Below the pieces are notes generated by a model. The model did not search any database, was not told the origin of the DNA, and worked only from the letters and a program-made list of their open reading frames with translations. Both the position numbers and the translations under genes were made by a program. Source: an uncultured bacterium (GTDB taxonomy: Bacteria; Verrucomicrobiota; Kiritimatiellia; RFP12; UBA1067). Taken from it: 36,388 bases of DNA. Positions 1 through 8,059 of the stretch are shown here, piece after piece; within the stretch, counting starts at the first letter, position 1; each line of letters starts with the position of its first letter. The stretch covers positions 15,279 to 51,666 of the forward strand of contig CADCCQ010000070.1 of assembly GCA_902799955.1 (NCBI GenBank). Reading direction: 5' to 3'.

Positions 1-1
1 C

Positions 2-634
2 CGTTTCGGGCTGGCGCTGGCGGAGTCTCTGTCGAACGCCGGGAAGGAGGTCCTCCTCATCGACCGCAACCGCCCCGCCATGCAGAGCGCGAGCGAGTTC
101 GCGACGGCGCTCCAGGGCGACGCGACGCAGCCGCACGTCCTGGAGGAGGCGGGCTTCGGCGAGTGCGATCTCGCCGTCGTCGCCATCGGCAGCAACATCG
201 AGTCGTCCATGATGGCGACGGCGAACTGCAAGGAGCTCGGCATCCCAAGCGTCGTAGCAAAGGCCACGAGCGAGCTGCACGGCAAGATACTGCGCAGGAT
301 CGGCGCGGACTCCGTCATATACCCCGACCGCGACAGCGCGCACCGCCTTGCGCGGGCGATAGTGAACCACAACGCCGTGGACTTCCTGGAGGTCTCGGAG
401 GGGTATTCGATCGCAGAGATCGACGTGCCGCCGGACACTGTCGGCAAGTCGCTCGCCGAGTCGGACTTCCGAAAGACTACGGGCCTCCTGGTCCTGTGCG
501 TCCGCCGCGTAAATGAAGACCCTGGGAAGCCGCGCTCGCTGCTGACCCCGCAGCCCACGGAAGTCCTAAAGGCAGACGACAAGCTGATCGTATTCGGGGA
601 GACAAAGCGCCTGGACGCATTTACCACGACATGA
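2..634 (+). CDS. TrkA/KtrA-family potassium-uptake regulatory (RCK) protein, 5' end missing
   Basis: The reading frame is open from base 2, so the gene starts before the window; about 210 residues are visible. The visible start (RFGLALAESL...VLLIDRN) is the end of a Rossmann dinucleotide-binding loop and the beta-2 acidic residue, followed by LQGDAT and the AVVAIGSNIESS segment typical of RCK-N (TrkA-N). A TrkA-C/RCK-C domain follows from about VSEGYSIAEIDVPPDTVGKSL to the end. One N plus one C domain fits the short Ktr-type regulator, which forms a cytoplasmic ring on a membrane K+ channel subunit and gates it with nucleotide. The partner transporter is presumably upstream, outside the window. 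Its stop overlaps the next start by 4 bp (ATGA). Confidence 0.88.
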   Translation, partial: RFGLALAESLSNAGKEVLLIDRNRPAMQSASEFATALQGDATQPHVLEEAGFGECDLAVVAIGSNIESSMMATANCKELGIPSVVAKATSELHGKILRRIGADSVIYPDRDSAHRLARAIVNHNAVDFLEVSEGYSIAEIDVPPDTVGKSLAESDFRKTTGLLVLCVRRVNEDPGKPRSLLTPQPTEVLKADDKLIVFGETKRLDAFTTT

Positions 635-1125
635 AGACAAAGACGATATTCGCGGCTGCCGCCGTCGCGGCGGCCATCTGCGCGGCACGCGCGGACGATT
701 CCGCAGCCGAGTCCGAGTGGGCCGACTACGAATACGAGCGGATGTACGTCGGCGCGCAGGGCTCCCTCCTTGTCCCGCAGGGCGGGGCGCGGACGCGTCG
801 GCAGGGCGGCGGCGTGGCTCGCGCCGGGTACTACGTCGACGACTTCCTCTCCGTCGAGGCCGCGGCATCCTTCCTGGAGGAGGGCGCCGGTCTTTCGCTG
901 CGCGGCCTGTGGCACTGGTGGGGATACGAGAAGTTCGACCCGTTCTTCACGTTCGGCGCGGCTTGGTGGACGGAGGGCGTCGCCGGCCCTGCCGCAGGTT
1001 GGGGCTGCTTCTGGCACTTCGACGACAACTGGTCGCTGCGTTTCGACGCCGAGGCCATGCTTGACGTCGGCCCAGACTCCTCGATCGCCTTCGCGATCTC
1101 GTTCGGCGTCCAGTACGCGTTCTAG
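631..1125 (+). CDS. Small exported outer-membrane beta-barrel protein, uncharacterised
   Basis: 164 residues. The N-terminus (MKTKTIFAAAAVAAAICAA, cut near ARA-DD) is a classic Sec signal peptide. The mature part alternates aromatic and polar residues (YVGAQGSLLVP, GYYVDDFLSVEAAASF, FTFGAAWW, WSLRFDAEAML) and ends in SFGVQYAF; a C-terminal Phe is typical of substrates of the Bam insertion machinery. The size fits an 8-strand OmpA/OmpX-like barrel. It overlaps the upstream RCK gene by 4 bp and is probably translationally coupled to it, although no functional link to K+ uptake is apparent. The specific role is unknown. Confidence 0.7.
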   Translation: MKTKTIFAAAAVAAAICAARADDSAAESEWADYEYERMYVGAQGSLLVPQGGARTRRQGGGVARAGYYVDDFLSVEAAASFLEEGAGLSLRGLWHWWGYEKFDPFFTFGAAWWTEGVAGPAAGWGCFWHFDDNWSLRFDAEAMLDVGPDSSIAFAISFGVQYAF

Positions 1126-1172
1126 TGAGCCTAAAGAGCAAAGTGCAAAATGTGGAATTGACATTCCGTTTG

Positions 1173-1181
1173 TGATATAAT
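1173..1181 (+). promoter_or_regulatory. Extended -10 promoter for a leaderless gene
   Basis: TGATATAAT (TG at 1173-1174, TATAAT 1176-1181) lies 7 nt before the ATG at 1189, so transcription should begin at or within a base of the start codon. No Shine-Dalgarno sequence fits before the ATG. A TTGACA at 1158-1163 is only 12 nt from the -10, too close to act as its -35. Confidence 0.7.
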
Positions 1182-1188
1182 ATCAGAT

Positions 1189-2217
1189 ATGAGACACAGC
1201 AAGACATTCACCCTCGTATGCGCCGCCGCGGCGGCCATCGGCGCGTTTGGCGCACAGCCCAACATGACGCCCGGACCAGGTTCGTGGTACGCCACCGACG
1301 CATACCCCGGCTTCGACAGCGAGGCCGGCATCCTGCCGAGGCCCCGCAAGGAGCCGGGCTTCTTCTCGTGGTGGAGCGGTCCGAAGTTCGACACGCCCGA
1401 GCGCCAGCTCGACTGGGCGCGGCAGTGCGCCGAGGACAAGTCGTACAAGGCCGCCCGCAAGGCGTACGACGCGCTTGTCGCCGAGTGGCCCTTGTCGCCG
1501 CAGGCCCCTGTCGCCCAGGAGGAGCTGGCCGCGCTCTGCTTCTCCAAGCTCCTCGACAGCATAGACGCCTTCGAGGAGTACAAGTATCTCCTGGACTTCT
1601 ACTCGTCGCAGTGCGACTACAACGCAATCGTCGCGAAGATGTACGACGTGGCGATGGCGATGCGCGAAGACGGCAAGAGGATACTCTTCTTCCGCTTTGC
1701 GAACACCGTCGACGTAAGGCGTGCGTTCGAGAACGTCGTCGTGCGGGCCCCGGGCGCGTCATTCGCCCCCGCCGCGATGACCGCCGCCGCGGAGCTCCTC
1801 GTCGACGACGGTGAGCTAGAGAAGGCGGTCTCCGTGTACGAGAACATCCGCAACCTCTATCCGAAGAGCAAGGAGGCGAATGACGCCGTCAAAAGCGAGG
1901 CCGACGTCAGGATGAAGCTCATCAGGGACCACGAATACAACCGCGCGAGGTGCAAGGACACCGTCGCGTTCCTGAAGATGGTGAAGAGTGCTTCGTCCGA
2001 TCCCGCGCTGCGCGAGACTCTCTCCAAGTACATCTCCGAGGCGTCAGCCGGGCTGGAGAGGGAGGCGTATGAGGCCGCGAAGTTCTACGACTCGCGCACC
2101 CGCACCCGCAACAGCGCCATAAACGCATACGAACGGTTCCTCAGGGAATACCCGGCGAGTTCATACGCGGACGTCGTCAGGGAGAGGCTTGCACAACTCA
2201 AGGAGGGCGCAAAATGA
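1189..2217 (+). CDS. BamD-like tetratricopeptide/helical-repeat envelope protein
   Basis: 342 residues with a Sec signal peptide (MRHSKTFTLVCAAAAAIGAFG). The body is helical-repeat sequence with TPR-like pairs: around residues 65-110 (TPERQLDWARQCAEDKSYKA, then AYDALVAEWPLSPQAPVAQE), around 205-235 (ELLVDDGELEKAVSVYENIR, NLYPKSKEAND) and a C-terminal pair ending NAYERFLREYPASSYADVVR. This is the pattern of BamD and related periplasmic scaffolds. The lipobox Cys of true BamD is absent, so it may be periplasmic rather than a lipoprotein. It overlaps lptE by 4 bp (ATGA), which supports an outer-membrane-biogenesis role. The ATG at 1189 lies 7 nt behind a -10 element and has no SD, suggesting leaderless translation. 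Confidence 0.65.
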   Translation: MRHSKTFTLVCAAAAAIGAFGAQPNMTPGPGSWYATDAYPGFDSEAGILPRPRKEPGFFSWWSGPKFDTPERQLDWARQCAEDKSYKAARKAYDALVAEWPLSPQAPVAQEELAALCFSKLLDSIDAFEEYKYLLDFYSSQCDYNAIVAKMYDVAMAMREDGKRILFFRFANTVDVRRAFENVVVRAPGASFAPAAMTAAAELLVDDGELEKAVSVYENIRNLYPKSKEANDAVKSEADVRMKLIRDHEYNRARCKDTVAFLKMVKSASSDPALRETLSKYISEASAGLEREAYEAAKFYDSRTRTRNSAINAYERFLREYPASSYADVVRERLAQLKEGAK

Positions 2218-2720
2218 GATTCACCAAGATAATGGCGGCGGCGCTGCTCGCGGCTTCGTCGGGCTGCTCGCTGTATTCATGGAGGCCGGAGGTGCCGGAG
2301 GGCGCGCGGACCGTCGCCGTGTCCACGTTCCGCAACGAAGGCGACGTCACCGAGATGGGGCCCGTCGTGGCGAGGCAGGTCCTTCGCGAGTTCGAGCGCG
2401 AGGGGACGTACAAGATAGCCACGCTCGCCGACTGCGCCCTCGAGGTGCAGGGCTACATAAAGAGCGCCGGATCGTCCGTGACTGCGTACGAGCGCAGGAC
2501 CGGCGCCAGGAACCGGGAGCGCCGGTTCAACGTGACCGCCGTCGTCAGCTTCATCGACAAGCGCAACGGCAAGGTCCTGGTCAACGACCGCCGCTACACG
2601 GCGTCCACCACGTTCCTCGTCAACGACGACACGGTCACGGGCGAGCGCGACGCCTCCGGGCGGCTCGCGGAGGACCTCGCCCGCCAGATCGTAGACGACG
2701 CGCTTTCGCTGAAATGGTAA
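2214..2720 (+). CDS. lptE: LPS-assembly lipoprotein LptE (LptE-like)
   Basis: 168 residues. The N-terminus MRFTKIMAAALLAASSGCSL is a lipoprotein signal with Cys18 as the likely lipidated residue, although the -3 position is Ser rather than the usual Leu/Val. The mature part starts YSWRPEVPEGARTVAVSTFR and has the LptE/RlpB layout: an N-terminal 'ippgiktvav.tF.N' strand, a helix (VVARQVLREFERE) and strands with VQGYIKSA and NVTAVVSFIDKRNGKVL. LptE plugs the LptD barrel and helps deliver lipopolysaccharide to the outer leaflet; LptD is not in this window. It is translationally coupled to the BamD-like gene (ATGA overlap). The family is divergent, so the assignment rests on layout and context. 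Confidence 0.7.
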   Translation: MRFTKIMAAALLAASSGCSLYSWRPEVPEGARTVAVSTFRNEGDVTEMGPVVARQVLREFEREGTYKIATLADCALEVQGYIKSAGSSVTAYERRTGARNRERRFNVTAVVSFIDKRNGKVLVNDRRYTASTTFLVNDDTVTGERDASGRLAEDLARQIVDDALSLKW

Positions 2721-2748
2721 TTGAACGACAAACGACTACGGAGACACC

Positions 2749-3057
2749 ATGAACGAAGTCCATGCAGTAATCGAACTGAAGATCACGCCGCAGCGCGACA
2801 CCGGCTTCGGCAAGATCGCCGAGAAGGTCGCGCGATACGACCAGGTTGAGGCGTGCTTCCTCATGTCGGGGACATACGACCTGCTCGTGTTCGTGAAGGG
2901 CGACAGCCTCCAGGACGTCGCGCAGTTCGTCGCTCAGGACCTGTCGACGCTCGACGGGGTCCTCTCGACGGCGACGCACTTCATGCTGAAGACCTACAAG
3001 GCCAAGGGCGTACTGGACTTCCAGGGGCCTGACGACCGGCTCGCCGTAACGCCGTGA
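2749..3057 (+). CDS. Stand-alone Lrp/AsnC ligand-binding (RAM) domain protein
   Basis: 102 residues with no helix-turn-helix: the whole protein is the alpha/beta RAM domain found C-terminal in Lrp/AsnC regulators. Visible marks are strand 1 (VHAVIELKITPQ), the helix FGKIAEKVARYDQVEAC, the central FLMSGTYDLLVFVKG strand pair and a final VLSTATHFMLKTYKAKG. Such proteins usually form dimers to octamers that bind amino acids or other small effectors at the subunit interface. Without a DNA-binding domain it may be an effector sensor acting on another protein. GGAG sits 7-8 nt before the ATG. Its TGA overlaps the GTG start of the downstream hydrolase (GTGA), indicating coupled translation. Confidence 0.85.
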   Translation: MNEVHAVIELKITPQRDTGFGKIAEKVARYDQVEACFLMSGTYDLLVFVKGDSLQDVAQFVAQDLSTLDGVLSTATHFMLKTYKAKGVLDFQGPDDRLAVTP

Positions 3058-4028
3058 AGGACGCGGGCGGCAGCTTCGTACCGGCGCTTGGCCGCCGGGA
3101 CTTTGTGAAGGGGACGCTCTGCGCCGTCGCGGGCGTCGGCCCCGCGCTTGTCCGGGGCGATGACGCGGCGGCGTCCGCCCCGCCGCCGAAACTGCCTGCG
3201 ATACCCGCCGACGAGATCGCCGCGATCGACCTCTGGCAGCGCGAGACCGACCTTGTCACCCCGGCAATCTACGGCAAGTACCTTCACGACGGCAAGACCG
3301 GCGGCTATGCGTCGCTTGAAAGGCTTGAGCAGGCATACAGCAAGGTTCGCCGCGAGATCGACGAGACGCAGGTCACGGACGTCCCGGCGGTCTGGAGCGT
3401 CTACAACATGGGCTACGTCGTCAAGACACCGCAGGCGATCTTCTCAATAGACCTGGTGCATCGCCGCGACTGCGCCCTGGCGCCGATCCTGGACTTCGCG
3501 CTAATCACGCACAACCACGGCGACCATTTCCGGCGTGGGTTCTACAACGCGATGAACGGGCGGCGCAAGACCGTCATTTCAAACTTCCTCGACAACTACG
3601 GAGTGGCGGACTGGAGGACGCAGGGCGGGTTCACAAGGGCCCGGAAGACATTCAGGATCAAGGACGTCGAAGTGCGCACGTCGCTCATCGACCACAACGA
3701 CTACCTGATCGGCTATACGACCGCCTTCGAGATTCGCGTCGGCGACTTCACCATATACCACACCGGCGACAGCGGCAAGGGGACGGAGCCGAAGCTCGTC
3801 ACGACCTGGGGGCGGCCGGATCTGTGGCTGTTCTTCCCCGGATGCGGGATCGACGTCGCGAAGGCGGTAGAAAAGGTCAGGCCGAAGAGAGTCGTGTTCG
3901 GGCATCTCTGGGAGCTCGGGCACGGACACGGTCGCCTCAACGCGCCGTTGCTGAAGCGGGCGCTGCCGTTGGCCAGGCGGTTCTGCGACGACGTCTCGAT
4001 ACGATACTGGGGAGACAGAGTCATGTGA
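3054..4028 (+). CDS. Tat-exported metallo-beta-lactamase-fold hydrolase (UlaG-like)
   Basis: 324 residues from a GTG start that overlaps the previous stop. A twin-arginine motif (GRRDFVKGT, about residues 13-21) and a hydrophobic stretch point to folded export, consistent with a metalloenzyme. The metal site is clear: THNHGDH with His153, His155, Asp157 and His158. The later ligands are plausible in YHTGDSGKG (Asp) and FGHLWELGHGHGRL (His). This layout matches MBL-fold hydrolases of the UlaG/YtnP type, but the substrate cannot be read from sequence. A second Tat-exported MBL hydrolase lies at 8060, on the other side of the C10 peptidase gene. The two differ around the metal motif and are not a recent duplication. 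Confidence 0.82.
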   Translation: MKDAGGSFVPALGRRDFVKGTLCAVAGVGPALVRGDDAAASAPPPKLPAIPADEIAAIDLWQRETDLVTPAIYGKYLHDGKTGGYASLERLEQAYSKVRREIDETQVTDVPAVWSVYNMGYVVKTPQAIFSIDLVHRRDCALAPILDFALITHNHGDHFRRGFYNAMNGRRKTVISNFLDNYGVADWRTQGGFTRARKTFRIKDVEVRTSLIDHNDYLIGYTTAFEIRVGDFTIYHTGDSGKGTEPKLVTTWGRPDLWLFFPGCGIDVAKAVEKVRPKRVVFGHLWELGHGHGRLNAPLLKRALPLARRFCDDVSIRYWGDRVM

Positions 4029-4132
4029 TTTCACCAGGGAGAGAATTCAGGATGGCACGAACACCTTCTTCAAGGCGATGATCAAGTAAGGGAATTGAAC
4101 AGCAAAACGAAGCCTCAAACGAAAGGATAAAA

Positions 4133-7100
4133 ATGATGATGACCATGAAATCAAGGATGGCTGTGACATTGTTTGCTCTATTGACGTTCTGTGCGTCGGC
4201 AGATGAGGTTTCGTCCGACGTCGCCGAGGATGCGGCGCGTGGCTGGATCAACCTGCGCGAGGCACTTGGAGAAGAAATCACCGCCGAGCCGGAAAGCGTG
4301 CTGACGTATGACGCGAAAGACGGCAAGGGCAAGTACTATGTCGTGAATCTCCAGGGCGGCGGATTCGTGGTCACTTCGGGCGACACCGAAATCGAACCGA
4401 TTCTCGCCTACTCGAAGGACAGCACGTGGAATACGAACGCCACCCAGAATCCTCTGATGGTGATGCTCAACATCGACGTTGCGGCAATGATGGTCGAACT
4501 GGGTTCGGCCAATGCTGCCAATGCGGCTGGAACCACCGGAGGCCGGCGGCTCGCGGCGGCCGCTCCCAGTGCCAAGGCCACCAAGTGGGCTCGCCTGCGC
4601 GGGGCGGCAAGCGCCAAGGGCGGGGCGAGGCTTCAGGCAGGTTCACGCTCCTCCATCAACGACGTGCGCGTGAACACGCTCATGGAGACGAAATGGGGGC
4701 AGAGCGGACACGGCGAGAACCAATATACTCCCCGTGGATATGTCTGCGGCTGTGTCGCCACCGCCGGTGCGCAGATCATGCGCTACTGGAGATATCCCAC
4801 CGCGTCCATCACAAAAATAAAGGATTATTATGGTACAGTTGACGGCACTGCCAGCTGGACTCTCAATGATGGCTACCAGACGACTGCCGGTGGCTCCTAC
4901 ACGGCCTGGAATGATGACGTCAAGACTTTCGGCGGCACGTACGACTGGAACAACATGCCGGGGACTGTATCATCATGGGGCATGTCCACTGCCCAGAAGA
5001 AGGCGATCGGCAAGCTGACGCTTGACGTGGGGCGGAGCGTGTACATGGATTATGCAAGTGGTGGCAGCGGTGCTCGCTATAGTGCCTTCCATCTTCGCCT
5101 CACAGACCAGTTTGGCTATAAGAATTCCGCGTTGAAGATTAATCCTTCTGCCGACGAAATCAAGAAAGGCATCCTCTGCAGTCTCGATTTGAAGAGCCCT
5201 TGTGGCGTTTCCGTTCCTGGCCATGCGATTGTCGCAGACGGCTACGGCTACAACAGTGGAACGCTCTATGTCCATTTCAATTTTGGATGGACCGGAACCG
5301 ACAACGCCTGGTACAATCCGCCCGACCTTACGGACGCGGATTCCGATTTCACCTCGATCGACACGATCATCTACAACATCTATCCGCCGAGCGTCTGCTC
5401 CGACTCGGGTCGCACCATCGTGAGCGGTCGCCTTCTGAATAGTTCCGGCTCGATTCTCGCCAATACGACGGTGACGGCGCGGAACAGGTCGTCCGGCGCA
5501 ACCTATACCGCCACAACGGACTCAAAGGGCATCTATGCGCTTCTCGTTCCCGCCGCCAGCTACACGATTTCGGCGACGAAGGACAACTGCACGGCTTCCA
5601 CGAACCTTACGGTCCAAGCATGTTCATCCACGCGCCTTGCAAGCGATGACGGCTCGTCGTACTATTCCGGTGGTACCGTCGCGGACATCCACGGCGTGGA
5701 ACTGACGCTCAACCAGCTGCCCGCTCCCACGTTCTCGCGCGCGAACACTGTCACCGACACCACGATCTTCGACGGATACGTGAACCTCACGATTTCAAGT
5801 TCGATCTCCGGCGCCACCATCCGCTATACGCTCGATGGTTCCGATCCGACATCCTCCAGCACGGCCTATTCAGGCGCCTTGCAGATTTCCTCAACCTGCA
5901 CCGTCAAGGCCCGCGCGTTCAAGAGCGGATACCTCGAGAGCGAAGTCGCGGAAATCACGTTCAACAAGCTCTCGCCCACCGGTGACCTCATCCTCAACGG
6001 AGATTTCGAGCAGAACACCGTGACGCAGAACTCCGGCGTGTGGTCCTACTCGAACGGCGACGGATTCTCCTGCAAGTACTGGACCTTCGCGTCCAACGCG
6101 GGCCTTGCCGCTCCGAACAGCACATGGGTGGCGAACCATTCCGAGTTTGGGGGCAAGGCGGCGTTCCTCCAGACGAACGGCGCGGGATCGGAGTCCTTCG
6201 TGGCGCAGGAGTTCGTCATTCCGAACGCCGCGACCTACAATTTCACGTTCACGTATGCGGCGCGCCCGAGCTATGTCGGCGTGACGACGCGCGCCCTGCT
6301 CATTCGCGGCAGCGTGACGAACGAAATCGCGTCAGTTTCGCCGTCGGCCACGTCGCCGTCCGAATACTCCGGGCTCGTTTCCGTCGACTCGGCCGCAACG
6401 CACATCCTCCGCTTCGTGCAGACCGGCGTCTCGGGCGACAAGGCGAACATCATCGACAACGTGACGTTCCAGATGGCGCAGCTGCCCGCGCCCACGTTCT
6501 CGCCCGCCGCCATGGCGTTCCTGACCGACAGCCTCGACGTCACGCTCGCGTGCGCGACAGCGGGTGCGACGATTCGCTACACGCTCGACGGCAGCGAACC
6601 GACGTCCTCCAGCGCGGCGTACTCCGCCCCGATCACGATCAACGGTACGACCACGATCAAGGCGAAGGCGTTCAAGTCGGGCTACATCGAGAGCGACACG
6701 GTGTCCGCAACATACACCATCGCGGAGCAGGCGGCGGCGCCGACCTCCACCTCCACGGCGGGCTATCGCACGACGCTTGTTGATCTCGCGAGCACGATTC
6801 CCGGTGCGGTCATCCGCTACACGACGGACGGCAGCGACCCGACGGAGCAGAGCGAAGTGTACACCGCCGGTACGGCGATCAACGTGACGAACGCTACCGG
6901 CGCGACGACGATCAAGGCACGGGTGTACGCCGAGGGGTACCGTCCGAGCGACGTGTTCTCGTACGACTACTACGTGAAGCAGTTCTTCGGGCCGACAAAC
7001 GGCGTGAACGCAGCGGTCTGGGAGGACACGCCACAGAACAGAGCCGACCACTGGATATTCGAGAACGAGGAATACCAGGAGGCGACTGGGCTCTGGTCCA

Positions 7101-8041
7101 ACGCCGTCGAGTACGTCAACCACAAGGTGGTGATTGAAGAAGGCAATGAGTTCACCGCCGACAATCCGTCAGATGCGCGCAACGTCATCGTCGAGACTAC
7201 GGCTTCGTTCAACAGCGCGGCGGAGGAGAACCAGGAATTCACGGGCGTGAAGGCGGCTGTGCGCATCGGCACGAACGCCTGCTTCCAGGTCTACACGACC
7301 AATCTGAGCGGAAGGGTCTGGCTTGACACGGAGGGCTTCACGGCGACCGTCGGAAACGACTACACCGTCCGGGTCGAAATGGACATGACGAACAGGATGT
7401 ATTCCGTTTCGGTGAAGCAGGGCGTAGACTACCTGCCTCTGACGATAGACGGCAAGTCCACCTTTCCGTTCGCATACGACGACGCGACCCCGTACGTGCA
7501 GAAGGTCGGCTACGTCGGCGAGGGGGCCGTCGGATCCATCTACGGCAGCTACACGAACAGGGTCGTGGTGTTCCGCGTCGACGACATCGTGACAGGCTCT
7601 GACGGAACGAACACGACGCTTACCGCCGCTCAGGCGGAATGGCTGAATGCACGCGGCAATCATGAGGCGGTGGAGGCGATGATCAGGACGCTGACATCAG
7701 ACCAGTTCGCCAGGGCGTATCTCCTGAACGAGGACGTGATGAGCAAAGACTACAACGTGGACAACTGGGGTTCGTTCAAGATCACCAGCATAGAGGTTGG
7801 CGAAGACAAGATAACCGTGAAGGTGCGCCTCCTTCGCAACTTCGCGGTGATAGACGGTTCCAAGCCCGCGCCGATCAACGGGACGCTCACGATCTACGGT
7901 GGCACGGACGTCACGAACATCAGCACGCAGATACAAAACTACGAATTGAACGACAACGACGAGCATTTCCGCGATGGCGCGGACGCGACCTACAAGGTTG
8001 ACAAGGGCGCAATCAAGTTCTACAAGGCGAAGATCAGGTAG
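4133..8041 (+). CDS. Large exported C10-family (streptopain-like) cysteine peptidase with chitobiase-type beta-sandwich repeats
   Basis: 1302 residues with a Sec signal peptide (MKSRMAVTLFALLTFCASA). Residues ~20-180 resemble the C10 inhibitory prodomain (YYVVNLQGGGFVVTSGDTEI). The catalytic domain shows YVCGCVATAGAQIMRYWRYP with nucleophile Cys207, and GHAIVADGYGY with catalytic His364. Next come a carboxypeptidase-regulatory-like beta-sandwich (~425-500) and three CHB_HEX_C-type sandwiches marked by RYTLDGSDPTSSS (564), RYTLDGSEPTSSS (815) and RYTTDGSDPTEQS (895). A lectin-like ~150-residue insert lies between the first and second. The C-terminal ~300 residues are not recognised. C10 peptidases are secreted zymogens of streptococci and Bacteroidetes. 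This one is probably a surface or secreted protease, with the extra domains binding glycans or spacing the enzyme. AAAGGA precedes three tandem ATGs; any of 4133, 4136 or 4139 could be used. Confidence 0.88.
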   Translation: MMMTMKSRMAVTLFALLTFCASADEVSSDVAEDAARGWINLREALGEEITAEPESVLTYDAKDGKGKYYVVNLQGGGFVVTSGDTEIEPILAYSKDSTWNTNATQNPLMVMLNIDVAAMMVELGSANAANAAGTTGGRRLAAAAPSAKATKWARLRGAASAKGGARLQAGSRSSINDVRVNTLMETKWGQSGHGENQYTPRGYVCGCVATAGAQIMRYWRYPTASITKIKDYYGTVDGTASWTLNDGYQTTAGGSYTAWNDDVKTFGGTYDWNNMPGTVSSWGMSTAQKKAIGKLTLDVGRSVYMDYASGGSGARYSAFHLRLTDQFGYKNSALKINPSADEIKKGILCSLDLKSPCGVSVPGHAIVADGYGYNSGTLYVHFNFGWTGTDNAWYNPPDLTDADSDFTSIDTIIYNIYPPSVCSDSGRTIVSGRLLNSSGSILANTTVTARNRSSGATYTATTDSKGIYALLVPAASYTISATKDNCTASTNLTVQACSSTRLASDDGSSYYSGGTVADIHGVELTLNQLPAPTFSRANTVTDTTIFDGYVNLTISSSISGATIRYTLDGSDPTSSSTAYSGALQISSTCTVKARAFKSGYLESEVAEITFNKLSPTGDLILNGDFEQNTVTQNSGVWSYSNGDGFSCKYWTFASNAGLAAPNSTWVANHSEFGGKAAFLQTNGAGSESFVAQEFVIPNAATYNFTFTYAARPSYVGVTTRALLIRGSVTNEIASVSPSATSPSEYSGLVSVDSAATHILRFVQTGVSGDKANIIDNVTFQMAQLPAPTFSPAAMAFLTDSLDVTLACATAGATIRYTLDGSEPTSSSAAYSAPITINGTTTIKAKAFKSGYIESDTVSATYTIAEQAAAPTSTSTAGYRTTLVDLASTIPGAVIRYTTDGSDPTEQSEVYTAGTAINVTNATGATTIKARVYAEGYRPSDVFSYDYYVKQFFGPTNGVNAAVWEDTPQNRADHWIFENEEYQEATGLWSNAVEYVNHKVVIEEGNEFTADNPSDARNVIVETTASFNSAAEENQEFTGVKAAVRIGTNACFQVYTTNLSGRVWLDTEGFTATVGNDYTVRVEMDMTNRMYSVSVKQGVDYLPLTIDGKSTFPFAYDDATPYVQKVGYVGEGAVGSIYGSYTNRVVVFRVDDIVTGSDGTNTTLTAAQAEWLNARGNHEAVEAMIRTLTSDQFARAYLLNEDVMSKDYNVDNWGSFKITSIEVGEDKITVKVRLLRNFAVIDGSKPAPINGTLTIYGGTDVTNISTQIQNYELNDNDEHFRDGADATYKVDKGAIKFYKAKIR

Positions 8042-8059
8042 CGCAAAGGAGGGCATGTT

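Noticed and set aside
1158..1163. TTGACA as the -35 of the promoter at 1173-1181
   Set aside because: Spacing to TATAAT is 12 nt, outside the 16-18 nt range.
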